The position numbers and the translations under genes were made by a program. 64,000 bases of DNA from Thauera sp. (lineage in GTDB: Bacteria; Pseudomonadota; Gammaproteobacteria; Burkholderiales; Rhodocyclaceae). The notes under the pieces were generated by a model that worked only from the letters and a program-made list of their open reading frames with translations, searched no databases and was not told the origin of the DNA. Positions 41,751 through 50,599 of the stretch are shown here, in pieces. The DNA lies in assembly GCA_017302295.1 (NCBI GenBank), contig JAFLDS010000001.1:397771-461770 (forward strand), read 5' to 3'. Every line of letters begins with the position of its first letter. Positions within the stretch are counted from its first letter, which is position 1.

Positions 41751-42359
41751 ATGACCAGCGACGTGCAGGTGCTGGTTCGTCGTGGGCCGGACATTGCCGA
41801 ATGGTTCGACACCGTGGCACATCTGCGGGCGAAGGTCTTCCGCAGCTTTCCATACCTGTACGAGGGCGACATCGAATACGAGAAGCACTACCTTTCCATG
41901 TACGCCCGTTCGGCAGACAGCCTGTTGGTGCTCGTGCTCGCTGATGACGTGGTTGTGGGTGCGTCCACGGGGTTGCCGCTCGGCGATACGGAGCCGGCCT
42001 TCCAGGTACCGTTCGCCGATCGAGGAATCCCGATGGAGGCAGTGTTTTACTGCGGCGAATCAGTCCTGCTCCCAGCCTTTCGGGGCCTTGGCCTGGGCCA
42101 TCGCTTCTTTGACGAACGCGAAGCGCATGCCCGTTCGTTGGGCGGCATGCAGTGGACATCGTTCGCGTCGGTGGATCGAGCAGACGACGATCCCCGGCGT
42201 CCTTCCAACTACCGCAGTAATGATGCCTTCTGGACCCGTCGTGGCTACGTGCGACAGTCGGACATGAAGGTTACGCTGCCCTGGAAGGAGGTGGGTGAGC
42301 CGACCGAAACCGAGCAGACGCTCACGATGTGGCTGCACTCTCTGGAGAACGCGAAGTGA
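41751..42359 (+). CDS. GNAT-family N-acetyltransferase
   Basis: Acetyltransferase-like protein of 202 aa. The acetyl-CoA-binding motif A is seen as LPAFRGLGLGHRFFDERE (R/Q-x-x-G-x-G/A). Substrate unknown. It starts one base after the SnoaL stop and its own stop overlaps the GTG start of the nitrilase gene, so the three are co-translated. GNAT-nitrilase pairs or fusions occur elsewhere (YhcX-type), suggesting a shared amide or amine substrate; inference only. Confidence 0.85.
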   Translation: MTSDVQVLVRRGPDIAEWFDTVAHLRAKVFRSFPYLYEGDIEYEKHYLSMYARSADSLLVLVLADDVVVGASTGLPLGDTEPAFQVPFADRGIPMEAVFYCGESVLLPAFRGLGLGHRFFDEREAHARSLGGMQWTSFASVDRADDDPRRPSNYRSNDAFWTRRGYVRQSDMKVTLPWKEVGEPTETEQTLTMWLHSLENAK

Positions 42360-43246
42360 AAGTAGCAGTTGCGAAATATGCAGTGGGTAAGCCGACGGAC
42401 TTCGAGGCATTTGCTGCGCGGCAGCGACTGGTTCTGGAGGAGGCGCGCCGTGGCGGAGCGGAACTGGCCGTGTTGCCCGAGTATCTATCCCTCGAACTGG
42501 CTGCAACGTTCAAGCCTAGCATCCGCCGTGATTTCAACGCCTCTCTGGCCGCGCTGCAGGCCTTGCAGCCTGCTTGGCTGGCACTGTATGCCGACCTGTC
42601 GCGCGAGTTGTGCATGACCATTCAGGCCGGTACGTTTTTGACCCAGGTTGGTTTGGACCGCTACCGCAACCGAGCTTGGTGGTTTGCGCCTGACGGTACA
42701 CGCGACTACCAGGACAAACTGCAGTTGACGGGGTTCGAGAAGGACACCGGCGTCATCGAAGGTGGCGACGAACTCAAGGTGTTCGACCTGAACGGTGTGC
42801 GTGCCGGCATCGCTGTTTGCTATGACAGTGAGTTTCCATTGCCCGTGCGAGCCCAGAGAGAGGCGGGAGTGCGCCTGCTGCTGGTCCCGAGCTGTACCGA
42901 CACCCAAGCAGGTGCAACCCGGGTCCGTGTGGGCTGCATGGCGCGGGCGCTGGAGAACCGAATGTTCATCGCGCAGGCCGTGACGACCGGAGCTGCTGAC
43001 TGGAGTCCGGCGTTGGACACGAACACTGGCGAGGCCACGATCTATGCACCAATGGATCGTGGATTCCCGGATGATGGCATTCTCGCGACGACTTGCGGCA
43101 CGCAGACATGGGCGATCGGTGATCTTGACGTTGAAGCACTCGAACGAAACCAGGAACAGGCCCAGGTTGCGGTCGATCGTGACTGGGACGGCCAGATGTT
43201 GCCTGCACTGCGGAAGGCTCGGTATTCGGGTCGTCAGGTCGCCTAG
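42356..43246 (+). CDS. Carbon-nitrogen hydrolase (nitrilase superfamily)
   Basis: Amidase/nitrilase-fold enzyme of 296 aa. The catalytic Glu-Lys-Cys triad is readable: E in VLPEYLSLE, K in YQDKLQLTGFE and C in AVCYDSEFP. GTG at 42356 overlaps the GNAT stop (GTGA) and gives KVAVAKYAVGK, the normal first beta strand. The substrate, probably an amide or N-carbamoyl compound, cannot be assigned. Last gene of the operon under the divergent LysR. Confidence 0.87.
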   Translation: MKVAVAKYAVGKPTDFEAFAARQRLVLEEARRGGAELAVLPEYLSLELAATFKPSIRRDFNASLAALQALQPAWLALYADLSRELCMTIQAGTFLTQVGLDRYRNRAWWFAPDGTRDYQDKLQLTGFEKDTGVIEGGDELKVFDLNGVRAGIAVCYDSEFPLPVRAQREAGVRLLLVPSCTDTQAGATRVRVGCMARALENRMFIAQAVTTGAADWSPALDTNTGEATIYAPMDRGFPDDGILATTCGTQTWAIGDLDVEALERNQEQAQVAVDRDWDGQMLPALRKARYSGRQVA

Positions 43247-43285
43247 CCGGTCTCATCTTGTTAGCTTCAGTTCGATGAGTCGGCT

Positions 43286-43361
43286 TAGATAGGCCACGTC
43301 TATCTGCGCATAGATTTTTCCAGTTTGACCAGTTTTGAACTTGCCCCGATGCTGTCGATAC
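43286..43361 (+). promoter_or_regulatory. Shared LysR-box promoter element, copy B (frmR operon)
   Basis: Plus-strand copy of the element found upstream of fdhA (about 83% identity over 76 bases). AGATAG-N7-CTATCT spans 43287-43305 and overlaps CTAT-N6-ATAG; TTGACC and GATGCT follow at the same spacing as in copy A. It lies about 170 bases before frmR, upstream of a separate FrmR operator, so the operon may have two layers of control. Confidence 0.7.
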
Positions 43362-43450
43362 ATGCAAGAAATATTCATTAATTTGAATGTTTTGCGCTTC
43401 TTGGGAACAAATCTGTACTAGCCTGTAAGCGTGCTCGAAGAGCACAGATT

Positions 43451-43497
43451 TTGTGGCGAAGTTCGGCCGCATATACTATGGGGGAGTATTGTATAAT
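43451..43497 (+). promoter_or_regulatory. frmR promoter with FrmR-type operator
   Basis: TTGTGG (43451-43456) and TACTAT (43474-43479) form a -35/-10 pair with 17-base spacing; a second -10-like TATAAT is at 43492-43497. The sequence ATACTATGGGGGAGTATT (43473-43490) has AT-rich inverted arms around a G-tract, the pattern of FrmR/CsoR-family operators, and covers the -10. Repression relieved by formaldehyde is expected from known FrmR systems. Confidence 0.7.
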
Positions 43498-43528
43498 GCG
43501 GCGGTGTACCCAAGTAGAGAGGTGTTCG

Positions 43529-43804
43529 ATGCCACACAGCCCGGAAGAAAAGAAGCAAGCACTGACGCGCATCAGGCGCATCAAAGGTCAGGTAGCGACT
43601 CTTGAGCAAGCGCTTGATGCAGGTGCGGAATGTCCTGCAATTCTTCAGCAGCTTGCGGCCGTTCGTGGGGCAGTCAACGGATTGATGGCAACGGTTCTGG
43701 AGAGCTATCTGCGGGAAGAGTTTCCCAGTAGCGAAATCAGGAGCGATTCGCAGAACAAGTCCATTGACGAGACCATCTCTATCGTCCGCTCCTATCTGCG
43801 GTAG
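43529..43804 (+). CDS. frmR: Formaldehyde-responsive repressor FrmR
   Basis: All-helical repressor of 91 aa in the CsoR/RcnR family. It begins MPHSPEEKKQALTRIRRIKG, the FrmR form in which the N-terminal proline and the cysteine (here in AECPAILQQL, residue about 36) are crosslinked by formaldehyde, releasing DNA. Start at 43529 has AGAGAGG before it; the upstream extension is not family-like. It heads the frm operon and has a matching operator at its promoter. Confidence 0.94.
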   Translation: MPHSPEEKKQALTRIRRIKGQVATLEQALDAGAECPAILQQLAAVRGAVNGLMATVLESYLREEFPSSEIRSDSQNKSIDETISIVRSYLR

Positions 43805-43805
43805 A

Positions 43806-43831
43806 GGCACCAGGGTGCCCTCGGTGAGGGC
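43806..43831 (+). promoter_or_regulatory. Overlapping hairpins between frmR and frmA
   Basis: GGCACC-AG-GGTGCC (43806-43819) and GCCCTC-GGT-GAGGGC (43817-43831) share three bases, so only one can form at a time. The second is followed by AAATTTA. Possible attenuator or mRNA-processing site; the role is unproven. Confidence 0.4.
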
Positions 43832-43839
43832 AAATTTAG

Positions 43840-44973
<1,134 letters not shown>

Positions 44974-45016
44974 TCACCCACTATCCATTCAACACCAACC
45001 ATCAAGGAAACTAACC

Positions 45017-45415
45017 ATGTCCACTCCTGTCATTTCCGGCGACGGCATCTTCTCGCACGTCTTCATCGGCGCCGCCGACGTCCAGAAGTCGGCCGCGTTC
45101 TACGACGCCGCCCTGGGTGCTCTCGGCATCAAGAACCTCGGTCCTTTCGGCAACGGATGGGTGCTTTTCGGTCGCGAAAAGCCGGCTTTCATCATCGCCC
45201 GTCCGGGCAATGGTGAAGCGCCTTCGAGCAACGGCGTGACGGTCGGCTTTGCGGCCGCCACTCCCGCCGAAGTGGATGCCTTCCACGCCGCCGGCCTTGC
45301 CGCAGGCGGCACCGACGAGGGCCAGCCTGGCCCGCGTGGCCACCTGCCGGGTGCCTATGCGGCCTACCTGCGTGATCCGGCGGGCAACAAGGTCTGCTCG
45401 TACACCTTCGTCTGA
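45017..45415 (+). CDS. VOC-family (glyoxalase-like) protein
   Basis: Protein of 132 aa with the beta-alpha-beta-beta-beta repeats of the vicinal-oxygen-chelate fold (IFSHVFIGAADVQKSAAFY; AYLRDPAGNKVCSYTFV). Metal ligands are plausible (H near the start, E absent in one usual place), so enzymatic activity is uncertain. In frm operons such a gene may handle glutathione adducts; this is inferred from position between frmA and DUF3422. Confidence 0.88.
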   Translation: MSTPVISGDGIFSHVFIGAADVQKSAAFYDAALGALGIKNLGPFGNGWVLFGREKPAFIIARPGNGEAPSSNGVTVGFAAATPAEVDAFHAAGLAAGGTDEGQPGPRGHLPGAYAAYLRDPAGNKVCSYTFV

Positions 45416-45457
45416 AAGCTAGGAAGCTGAGGGCGTTCTGAAAGGGCCAGCACAAGC

Positions 45458-45551
45458 CTCTACACGGCGAGCCTATTAGACGGACCGTGTAGAGCGGTGT
45501 CTGCTCATGAAGATCGGCCCGCAGCCATGTGCGAAACGCATGGCTGCGGGC
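45458..45551 (+). terminator. Two consecutive hairpins between the VOC gene and DUF3422
   Basis: CTCTACACGG / CCGTGTAGAG (45458-45494) and a perfect 13-bp stem GCCCGCAGCCATG / CATGGCTGCGGGC (45517-45551), the latter followed by ATTTGCTTT. They may partly terminate frmRA-VOC transcription or protect its 3' end, making the downstream genes less expressed. Confidence 0.55.
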
Positions 45552-45597
45552 ATTTGCTTTGAAGCGTGTTTTTCAACCAAGAAGAAATGAGGTCGTT

Positions 45598-46932
45598 ATG
45601 AAAGAGCCGGCCAACATAAATACGACGACCGTACAACCCACCCCGACCGCCACCGTGTACGGCATGCCGGCCTACACCGATCGTGCTGCCGCCGTGGGTG
45701 AAGTGCATGCGCGCCCGCATCTGTTGATTCAGGCCCCGCGCGGCATATTGCAGCTCGCTTTCATGACCGAAGGCGACCAGGCCAAGGATCAGATGGCGAT
45801 GAGCGAGTTGTCTCATCGCTTCGGCGTTGCCGAACCCGACCATGCTACGCCGCTTCACGGCGTGACATGGGACGAAGGAGACCTGCACTGTGAAAAGCAC
45901 ACCGAGTTCTCGACGTATCTCTGGTGCGCTTCGCTGGATTCCGAGACGGGAGAGCCGTGCGGCGAAAACCCGTTCAGGCATGGATTTGTGCCTCCCGGCC
46001 CGGTCGTATCCGGCATCCGTTTGAGACTTCTTCCGTGGACGCCGGAAACGGAGAAGGAGGCCGATCGCTTCGATCCTGCCAGCCTGTGCTACTCGCTGGT
46101 GGAGAACGGCTCTGCCGCCATTCTGACCGACTTCCGACAGGATGAGGATGGCCTGACGCAGATCCTCGTCCTGGCCCGCGATTTGACCCCGGCGCGGGCG
46201 GGTGCGCTGGCTCAACGTCTGCTGGAGATCGAGACCTACCGTACCTTGGCGTTGCTGTCCCTGCCGTTGACACGATCGATGACGTCGGAGCTGCGACGCA
46301 TGGAGTCGCGCCTTGCGGCGATCACCGACGAGATGTGTACGAGCTTGGTGGAACGGCGCGACAGCGACGTGCTGCTGTCCGAATTGACCGGCCTGGCTGC
46401 CGAGCTGGAAGCTGGAGTTGCGGCGAATCTCTATCGCTTCGGTGCCAGCCGTGCCTACTACGAGATCGTCGAGGAAAGGCTGGCAGCGCTTTCGGAAGAG
46501 GCCGTATCCGGGTACTGCACCTGGGCGGATTTCCTGCAGCGCCGCATCGCTCCAGCCATGCGGACATGCCAATCCGTAAAGGAGCGCCAGGCCAAGCTCT
46601 CAGACAAGCTGACCCGGGCCATCGCGTTGCTGCGTTCCTGGATCGACGTTGAGCTTGAACGCCAGAACCGCGATCTGCTGGCGTCGATGAACAACCGGGC
46701 CAAGATGCAATTGCGCCTTCAGCAGACCGTCGAAGGCCTGTCGGTCGCGGCAATTTCTTATTACGTCGTGAGTCTTCTCGGCTACTTGCTCAAGGGCATT
46801 CCGATGGTTCACGACAGCGTGGCGCCGGTGATGGCGGTTCTGGTGCCTGCGGTGATGCTGACGATCTGGTGGATCGTGCGCAGGATCAGGCATGCCCACG
46901 GCGACACGGTGGCGGAAGAGAAATCTTCCTGA
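45598..46932 (+). CDS. DUF3422 family membrane-anchored protein
   Basis: Protein of 444 aa of the DUF3422 family, with a large soluble N-terminal part (EVHARPHLLIQAPRGILQL is the family opening) containing long helices, then two C-terminal transmembrane segments (about residues 383-403 and 407-428). Function is not established. ATG at 45598 has TGAGGT upstream. It sits between the VOC and S-formylglutathione hydrolase genes, suggesting a role in the same stress response. Confidence 0.85.
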   Translation: MKEPANINTTTVQPTPTATVYGMPAYTDRAAAVGEVHARPHLLIQAPRGILQLAFMTEGDQAKDQMAMSELSHRFGVAEPDHATPLHGVTWDEGDLHCEKHTEFSTYLWCASLDSETGEPCGENPFRHGFVPPGPVVSGIRLRLLPWTPETEKEADRFDPASLCYSLVENGSAAILTDFRQDEDGLTQILVLARDLTPARAGALAQRLLEIETYRTLALLSLPLTRSMTSELRRMESRLAAITDEMCTSLVERRDSDVLLSELTGLAAELEAGVAANLYRFGASRAYYEIVEERLAALSEEAVSGYCTWADFLQRRIAPAMRTCQSVKERQAKLSDKLTRAIALLRSWIDVELERQNRDLLASMNNRAKMQLRLQQTVEGLSVAAISYYVVSLLGYLLKGIPMVHDSVAPVMAVLVPAVMLTIWWIVRRIRHAHGDTVAEEKSS

Positions 46933-46990
46933 CGAGCTGCCGTCTTGGCGCGCGAGAGCTGCGCCGTTCCTTTGAACATAGGAGAACTAC

Positions 46991-47821
46991 ATGGAACGCA
47001 TCGAACATCACGCCAGCTTTGATGGTTGGCAGGACGTTTATCAGCATGAATCGACGACGCTCGGTTGCACGATGAAGGTCGGCGTCTATCTGCCTCCGCA
47101 GGCGCAGCACGGCAAAGTGCCGGTGCTGTACTGGCTTTCGGGCCTGACCTGCACCGAGCAGAACTTCATCACCAAGTCCGCCGTCCAGCGCTACGCGGCC
47201 GAACATGGCATTGCCGTCGTCGCGCCCGATAGCAGCGCTCGCGGCGAAGGCGTTGCCGACGATCCTGCCTATGACCTCGGACAGGGCGCGGGGTTCTACG
47301 TCAATGCCACACAGGAACCCTGGGCTGCGAATCATCGGATGTACGACTACGTCGTGCAGGAACTGCCGGCGCTGATCGAGGCCCACTTTCCCGTGACAGC
47401 GGAGCGGAGCATCAGCGGCCATTCCATGGGAGGACACGGTGCTCTGGTCATCGCCCTGCGCAACCCGGGCCGTTATCGAAGCGTCTCGGCCTTCTCGCCC
47501 ATCGTCGCCCCCACCCAGGTTCCCTGGGGGCACAAGGCCTTCGAGGCGTACCTGGGCAGCGATCGGGAGGTGTGGAAACAGTACGACACCGTGGAGCTGA
47601 TTCGCACCGTGCAGGAGCGTTTGCCGTTGCTGGTGGACCAGGGCTTGGGCGACGAGTTCCTGGAGAGCCAGCTTCAGCCCGACCTGCTGCGCAAGGCCTG
47701 CGACGAGACGGGGCACCCGCTCACGTTGAATCTGCGCCCAGGCTACGACCACAGCTACTACTTCATTGCCAGTTTCATTGGCGAGCATATGGCACACCAC
47801 GCATCGGCGCTGAAACGCTGA
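46991..47821 (+). CDS. fghA: S-formylglutathione hydrolase
   Basis: Serine esterase of 276 aa (esterase D family) that releases formate and glutathione from S-formylglutathione. The nucleophile elbow GHSMGGHGAL and the oxyanion segment LSGLTCTEQNFI are intact, and the late His lies in GYDHSYYFIASFI. Start at 46991 has TAGGAGAA. It completes the glutathione-dependent formaldehyde pathway with frmA. Confidence 0.95.
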   Translation: MERIEHHASFDGWQDVYQHESTTLGCTMKVGVYLPPQAQHGKVPVLYWLSGLTCTEQNFITKSAVQRYAAEHGIAVVAPDSSARGEGVADDPAYDLGQGAGFYVNATQEPWAANHRMYDYVVQELPALIEAHFPVTAERSISGHSMGGHGALVIALRNPGRYRSVSAFSPIVAPTQVPWGHKAFEAYLGSDREVWKQYDTVELIRTVQERLPLLVDQGLGDEFLESQLQPDLLRKACDETGHPLTLNLRPGYDHSYYFIASFIGEHMAHHASALKR

Positions 47822-47839
47822 GAGAGAGGAGATCAGGTC

Positions 47840-49147
47840 ATGACAAAGACCTCCAAAAACCGACATCACGTCGTCATTATCGGAGCGGGCTTCGGCGGGA
47901 TCGAGGTTGCCAACCAGCTTGCTGGTGCCGAGGTCGATGTGACGATCATCGATCGGCGCAATCATCACCTGTTCCAACCCTTGCTTTACCAGGTTGCAGG
48001 GGCGTCACTTTCGACATCCGAGATCGCCTGGCCTATTCGCTATCTCTTCCGAAATCGCCCGGAAGTGAACACCTTGATGGCGGAAGTGGAAGGTATCGAC
48101 CAGGACGCGCGTCAGGTCATTCTCAACAATGGATTGCGGCAAACCTACGACACGCTCGTGCTCGCGACAGGCGCTACCCATGCCTACTTCGGACACGACG
48201 AATGGGGGGCTTTCGCGCCGGGGTTGAAGACGCTGGAAGATGCCACGACCATTCGGGGCCGAATCCTCGCGGCTTTCGAGGAGGCTGAGCGCACGAGCGA
48301 TCCTCAGCAGCGTGCCGCGCTGCAGACGTTCGTCATCATCGGTGGTGGTCCCACCGGGGTTGAATTGGCCGGAACCATCGCCGAGCTTGCACGAGACACG
48401 CTGGCGCGTGACTTTCGCTCGATCGACCCGAGCACGTCGCGGGTTGTACTGATCGAGGCTGGCCCGCGTCTGTTGTCCGTCTTTCCAGAGGATCTTTCGG
48501 CCTATACGCGCCAGGCGCTCGAAAAGCTCGGCGTCGAGGTCGTGCTGGGTACGCCGGTCACCGAATGCTCGGCCGATGGCGTGGTGTACGGTGGCAAGCC
48601 CCTTTCGGCCAAGACCATCGTCTGGGCCGCCGGAGTCCAGGCGTCTCCCGCGGCTCGCTGGCTGGGCGCTGCGTCTGATCGTGCGGGTCGGGTGGTCGTT
48701 GGCCCTGACCTGACGGTGGCCGGTCGGCCGGAGGTCTTCGCCATCGGCGATACAGCCTCGTGCACCATGGCCGATGGGAAGCCCGTGCCGGGCATCGCCC
48801 CGGCCGCCAAACAGCAAGGGAAGTACGTCGCCAACCTCATTGGACGGCGTTTGAAGGGCAAGCCCGCTGACGGACCTTTCAAATACCGGCATCAGGGGAA
48901 CCTGGCCACCATCGGCCGCAGCCTGGCGGTGATTGACATGGGGCGGGTGAAGCTGCGTGGTGCCTTTGCGTGGTGGATCTGGAAGCTGGCGCACATCTAC
49001 TTTCTGATCGGTACGCGAAATCGTCTCAGCGTCGCTTTGAGCTGGGTATGGAACCACAGCATCGGCTACCGCGGCTCTCGCATCATCATGCATGCGATTA
49101 GCGACAAAGAGCCCGCGGCGTTGGACAAATCCGGCTCCCTGGATTGA
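47840..49147 (+). CDS. Type II NADH dehydrogenase (NDH-2)
   Basis: FAD-dependent NADH:quinone oxidoreductase of 435 aa. FAD-binding IIGAGFGGIEVANQL, NADH-binding IIGGGPTGVELAG and the late AIGDTASC motif are present, and a C-terminal amphipathic/hydrophobic stretch (WWIWKLAHIYFLIG) suits membrane attachment. It starts 18 bases after fghA. As cargo it could reoxidise the NADH made by frmA and fdhA; inference. Confidence 0.9.
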   Translation: MTKTSKNRHHVVIIGAGFGGIEVANQLAGAEVDVTIIDRRNHHLFQPLLYQVAGASLSTSEIAWPIRYLFRNRPEVNTLMAEVEGIDQDARQVILNNGLRQTYDTLVLATGATHAYFGHDEWGAFAPGLKTLEDATTIRGRILAAFEEAERTSDPQQRAALQTFVIIGGGPTGVELAGTIAELARDTLARDFRSIDPSTSRVVLIEAGPRLLSVFPEDLSAYTRQALEKLGVEVVLGTPVTECSADGVVYGGKPLSAKTIVWAAGVQASPAARWLGAASDRAGRVVVGPDLTVAGRPEVFAIGDTASCTMADGKPVPGIAPAAKQQGKYVANLIGRRLKGKPADGPFKYRHQGNLATIGRSLAVIDMGRVKLRGAFAWWIWKLAHIYFLIGTRNRLSVALSWVWNHSIGYRGSRIIMHAISDKEPAALDKSGSLD

Positions 49148-49198
49148 GGTGCCAACGTTATCGGAACGTCAACTATCAGAAATGCCAGGGAGAGGAAC

Positions 49199-50512
49199 TT
49201 GACCGATCTATTCACGACAAAGCCCAAGCCTCCCTTGGCCGAACTCCTGCGGCCCAAGACGCTGGATGAATTCGTCGGGCAACGGCACTTGCTCGGCCCC
49301 GGCAAGCCGCTTCGTCTCGCGTTCGAGGCGGGCAAGTTGCACTCGTTCATCCTCTGGGGGCCGCCAGGCGTGGGCAAGACCACCCTGGGGCGCCTGGCCG
49401 CCAGTGCGACCGACAGCCGATTCATCGCCATCTCGGCCGTGCTTGCCGGGGTGAAGGACATCCGGCAAGCCATCGACGAGGCCCAGGCAGAACTGGACAA
49501 CCATGGTCGATCGACGGTGCTTTTCGTCGATGAGATCCATCGCTTCAACAAGGCGCAGCAGGATGCCCTACTGCCCCATGTCGAGTCGGGGCTCCTGACC
49601 CTGGTGGGGGGGACGACCGAGCATCCGGGGCTGGCGGTCAATTCCGCGCTGCTCTCGCGCGCGCAGGTCTATACCCTCGAACCGCTGTCCGGCGACGAAC
49701 TGAACCAGCTCTACGAACGCGCACTGCCGCATCTCCAGGGCGTCACGTTGGACGCGGACGCGCTGGATCTGCTCAAGGGCTTTGCCGATGGCGATGGCAG
49801 GCGCTTCCTCAATCTGCTTGAGCAGGTGACGAATGCTGCGTCGGGCGCGGGCAAGGCCGTGGTCGATGGCGAGTTTGCCAAACTGTCCACCAGCCCATCA
49901 CTGCGCAGGTTCGACAAGGGCGGCGACGAGTTCTACTGGCAGCTCTCCGCCTTCCACAAGTCGCTGCGGGGCTCCGACCCCGACGCGGCCCTGTACTGGC
50001 TGGCCCGCATCCTCGACGGCAGCGGCGACGTCAGCCAGGTGACGCGCCGCATGATCGTGGTGGCCAGCGAAGACATCGGCAATGCCGACCCGCAGGCGCT
50101 GCAACTGGCGCTCAATGCCGCGCTGGCTTATGAGAGGCTGGGTTCCCCCGAAGGCGAAATACCGATTGCCCACGCGGCGACCTACCTTGCTGCCGCCCCC
50201 AAGTCGAACGCTGCCTATGCCGCCTGGAACAAGGCGAAGGCCTTCGTCAAGAACAACGGCTCCCTGCCTGTGCCTCTCCATCTTCGCAATGCGCCGACGA
50301 AGCTGATGCAGCAGATGGGGTATCACGAAGGCTACCGCTACGCCCATGACGAGCCCAACGGCTATGCCGCTGGGCAAAGCTACTTTCCCGAGGGCGTGGC
50401 GCGGCCGGGCTGGTATCAGCCAACGGACAGAGGTGTTGAGCGCAGGCTGGGAGAAAGGCTTACTTGGCTGCGCTCGCTGGATGATGGGACGCTGCCAGAG
50501 GCGGACGCCTGA
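49199..50512 (+). CDS. rarA: Replication-associated recombination protein A (RarA/MgsA)
   Basis: AAA+ clamp-loader-like ATPase of 437 aa acting at stalled replication forks. Walker A is GPPGVGKT, Walker B VLFVDEIHRFNKAQQD, sensor 1 lies near GGTTEHPGLAVNSALLSR and the C-terminal MgsA domain is present. The start is TTG at 49199, supported by GGAGAGG and the conserved N-terminus MTDLFTTKPKPPLAELLRP. RarA on mobile cargo is unusual; its place between NDH-2 and nhaA-uvrA suggests coping with formaldehyde-induced fork blocks. Confidence 0.92.
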   Translation: MTDLFTTKPKPPLAELLRPKTLDEFVGQRHLLGPGKPLRLAFEAGKLHSFILWGPPGVGKTTLGRLAASATDSRFIAISAVLAGVKDIRQAIDEAQAELDNHGRSTVLFVDEIHRFNKAQQDALLPHVESGLLTLVGGTTEHPGLAVNSALLSRAQVYTLEPLSGDELNQLYERALPHLQGVTLDADALDLLKGFADGDGRRFLNLLEQVTNAASGAGKAVVDGEFAKLSTSPSLRRFDKGGDEFYWQLSAFHKSLRGSDPDAALYWLARILDGSGDVSQVTRRMIVVASEDIGNADPQALQLALNAALAYERLGSPEGEIPIAHAATYLAAAPKSNAAYAAWNKAKAFVKNNGSLPVPLHLRNAPTKLMQQMGYHEGYRYAHDEPNGYAAGQSYFPEGVARPGWYQPTDRGVERRLGERLTWLRSLDDGTLPEADA

Positions 50513-50547
50513 CTGGTCGTCTCCGAAACCGGCTCATCGCGACTTCA

Positions 50548-50599
50548 CGAACTACAGGAACAGGATAAGAACATGTCAGCCACTTCTTTCGGTGCATCC
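50548..50599 (+). repeat. Leader/start-codon direct repeat, copy 1 (nhaA)
   Basis: CGAACTACAGG(AACAGG)ATAAGAACATG and the following TCTTTCGGTG-ATCCTC match the uvrA leader at 52445-52490 apart from a six-base insertion and a few codons. The two copies flank the nhaA-dsbA gene. Confidence 0.75.

Noticed and set aside
43286-43361. Sigma-54 promoter in the shared element
   Set aside because: The GG-N10-GC spacing of -24/-12 boxes is not present; a LysR-activated sigma-70 type fits better.
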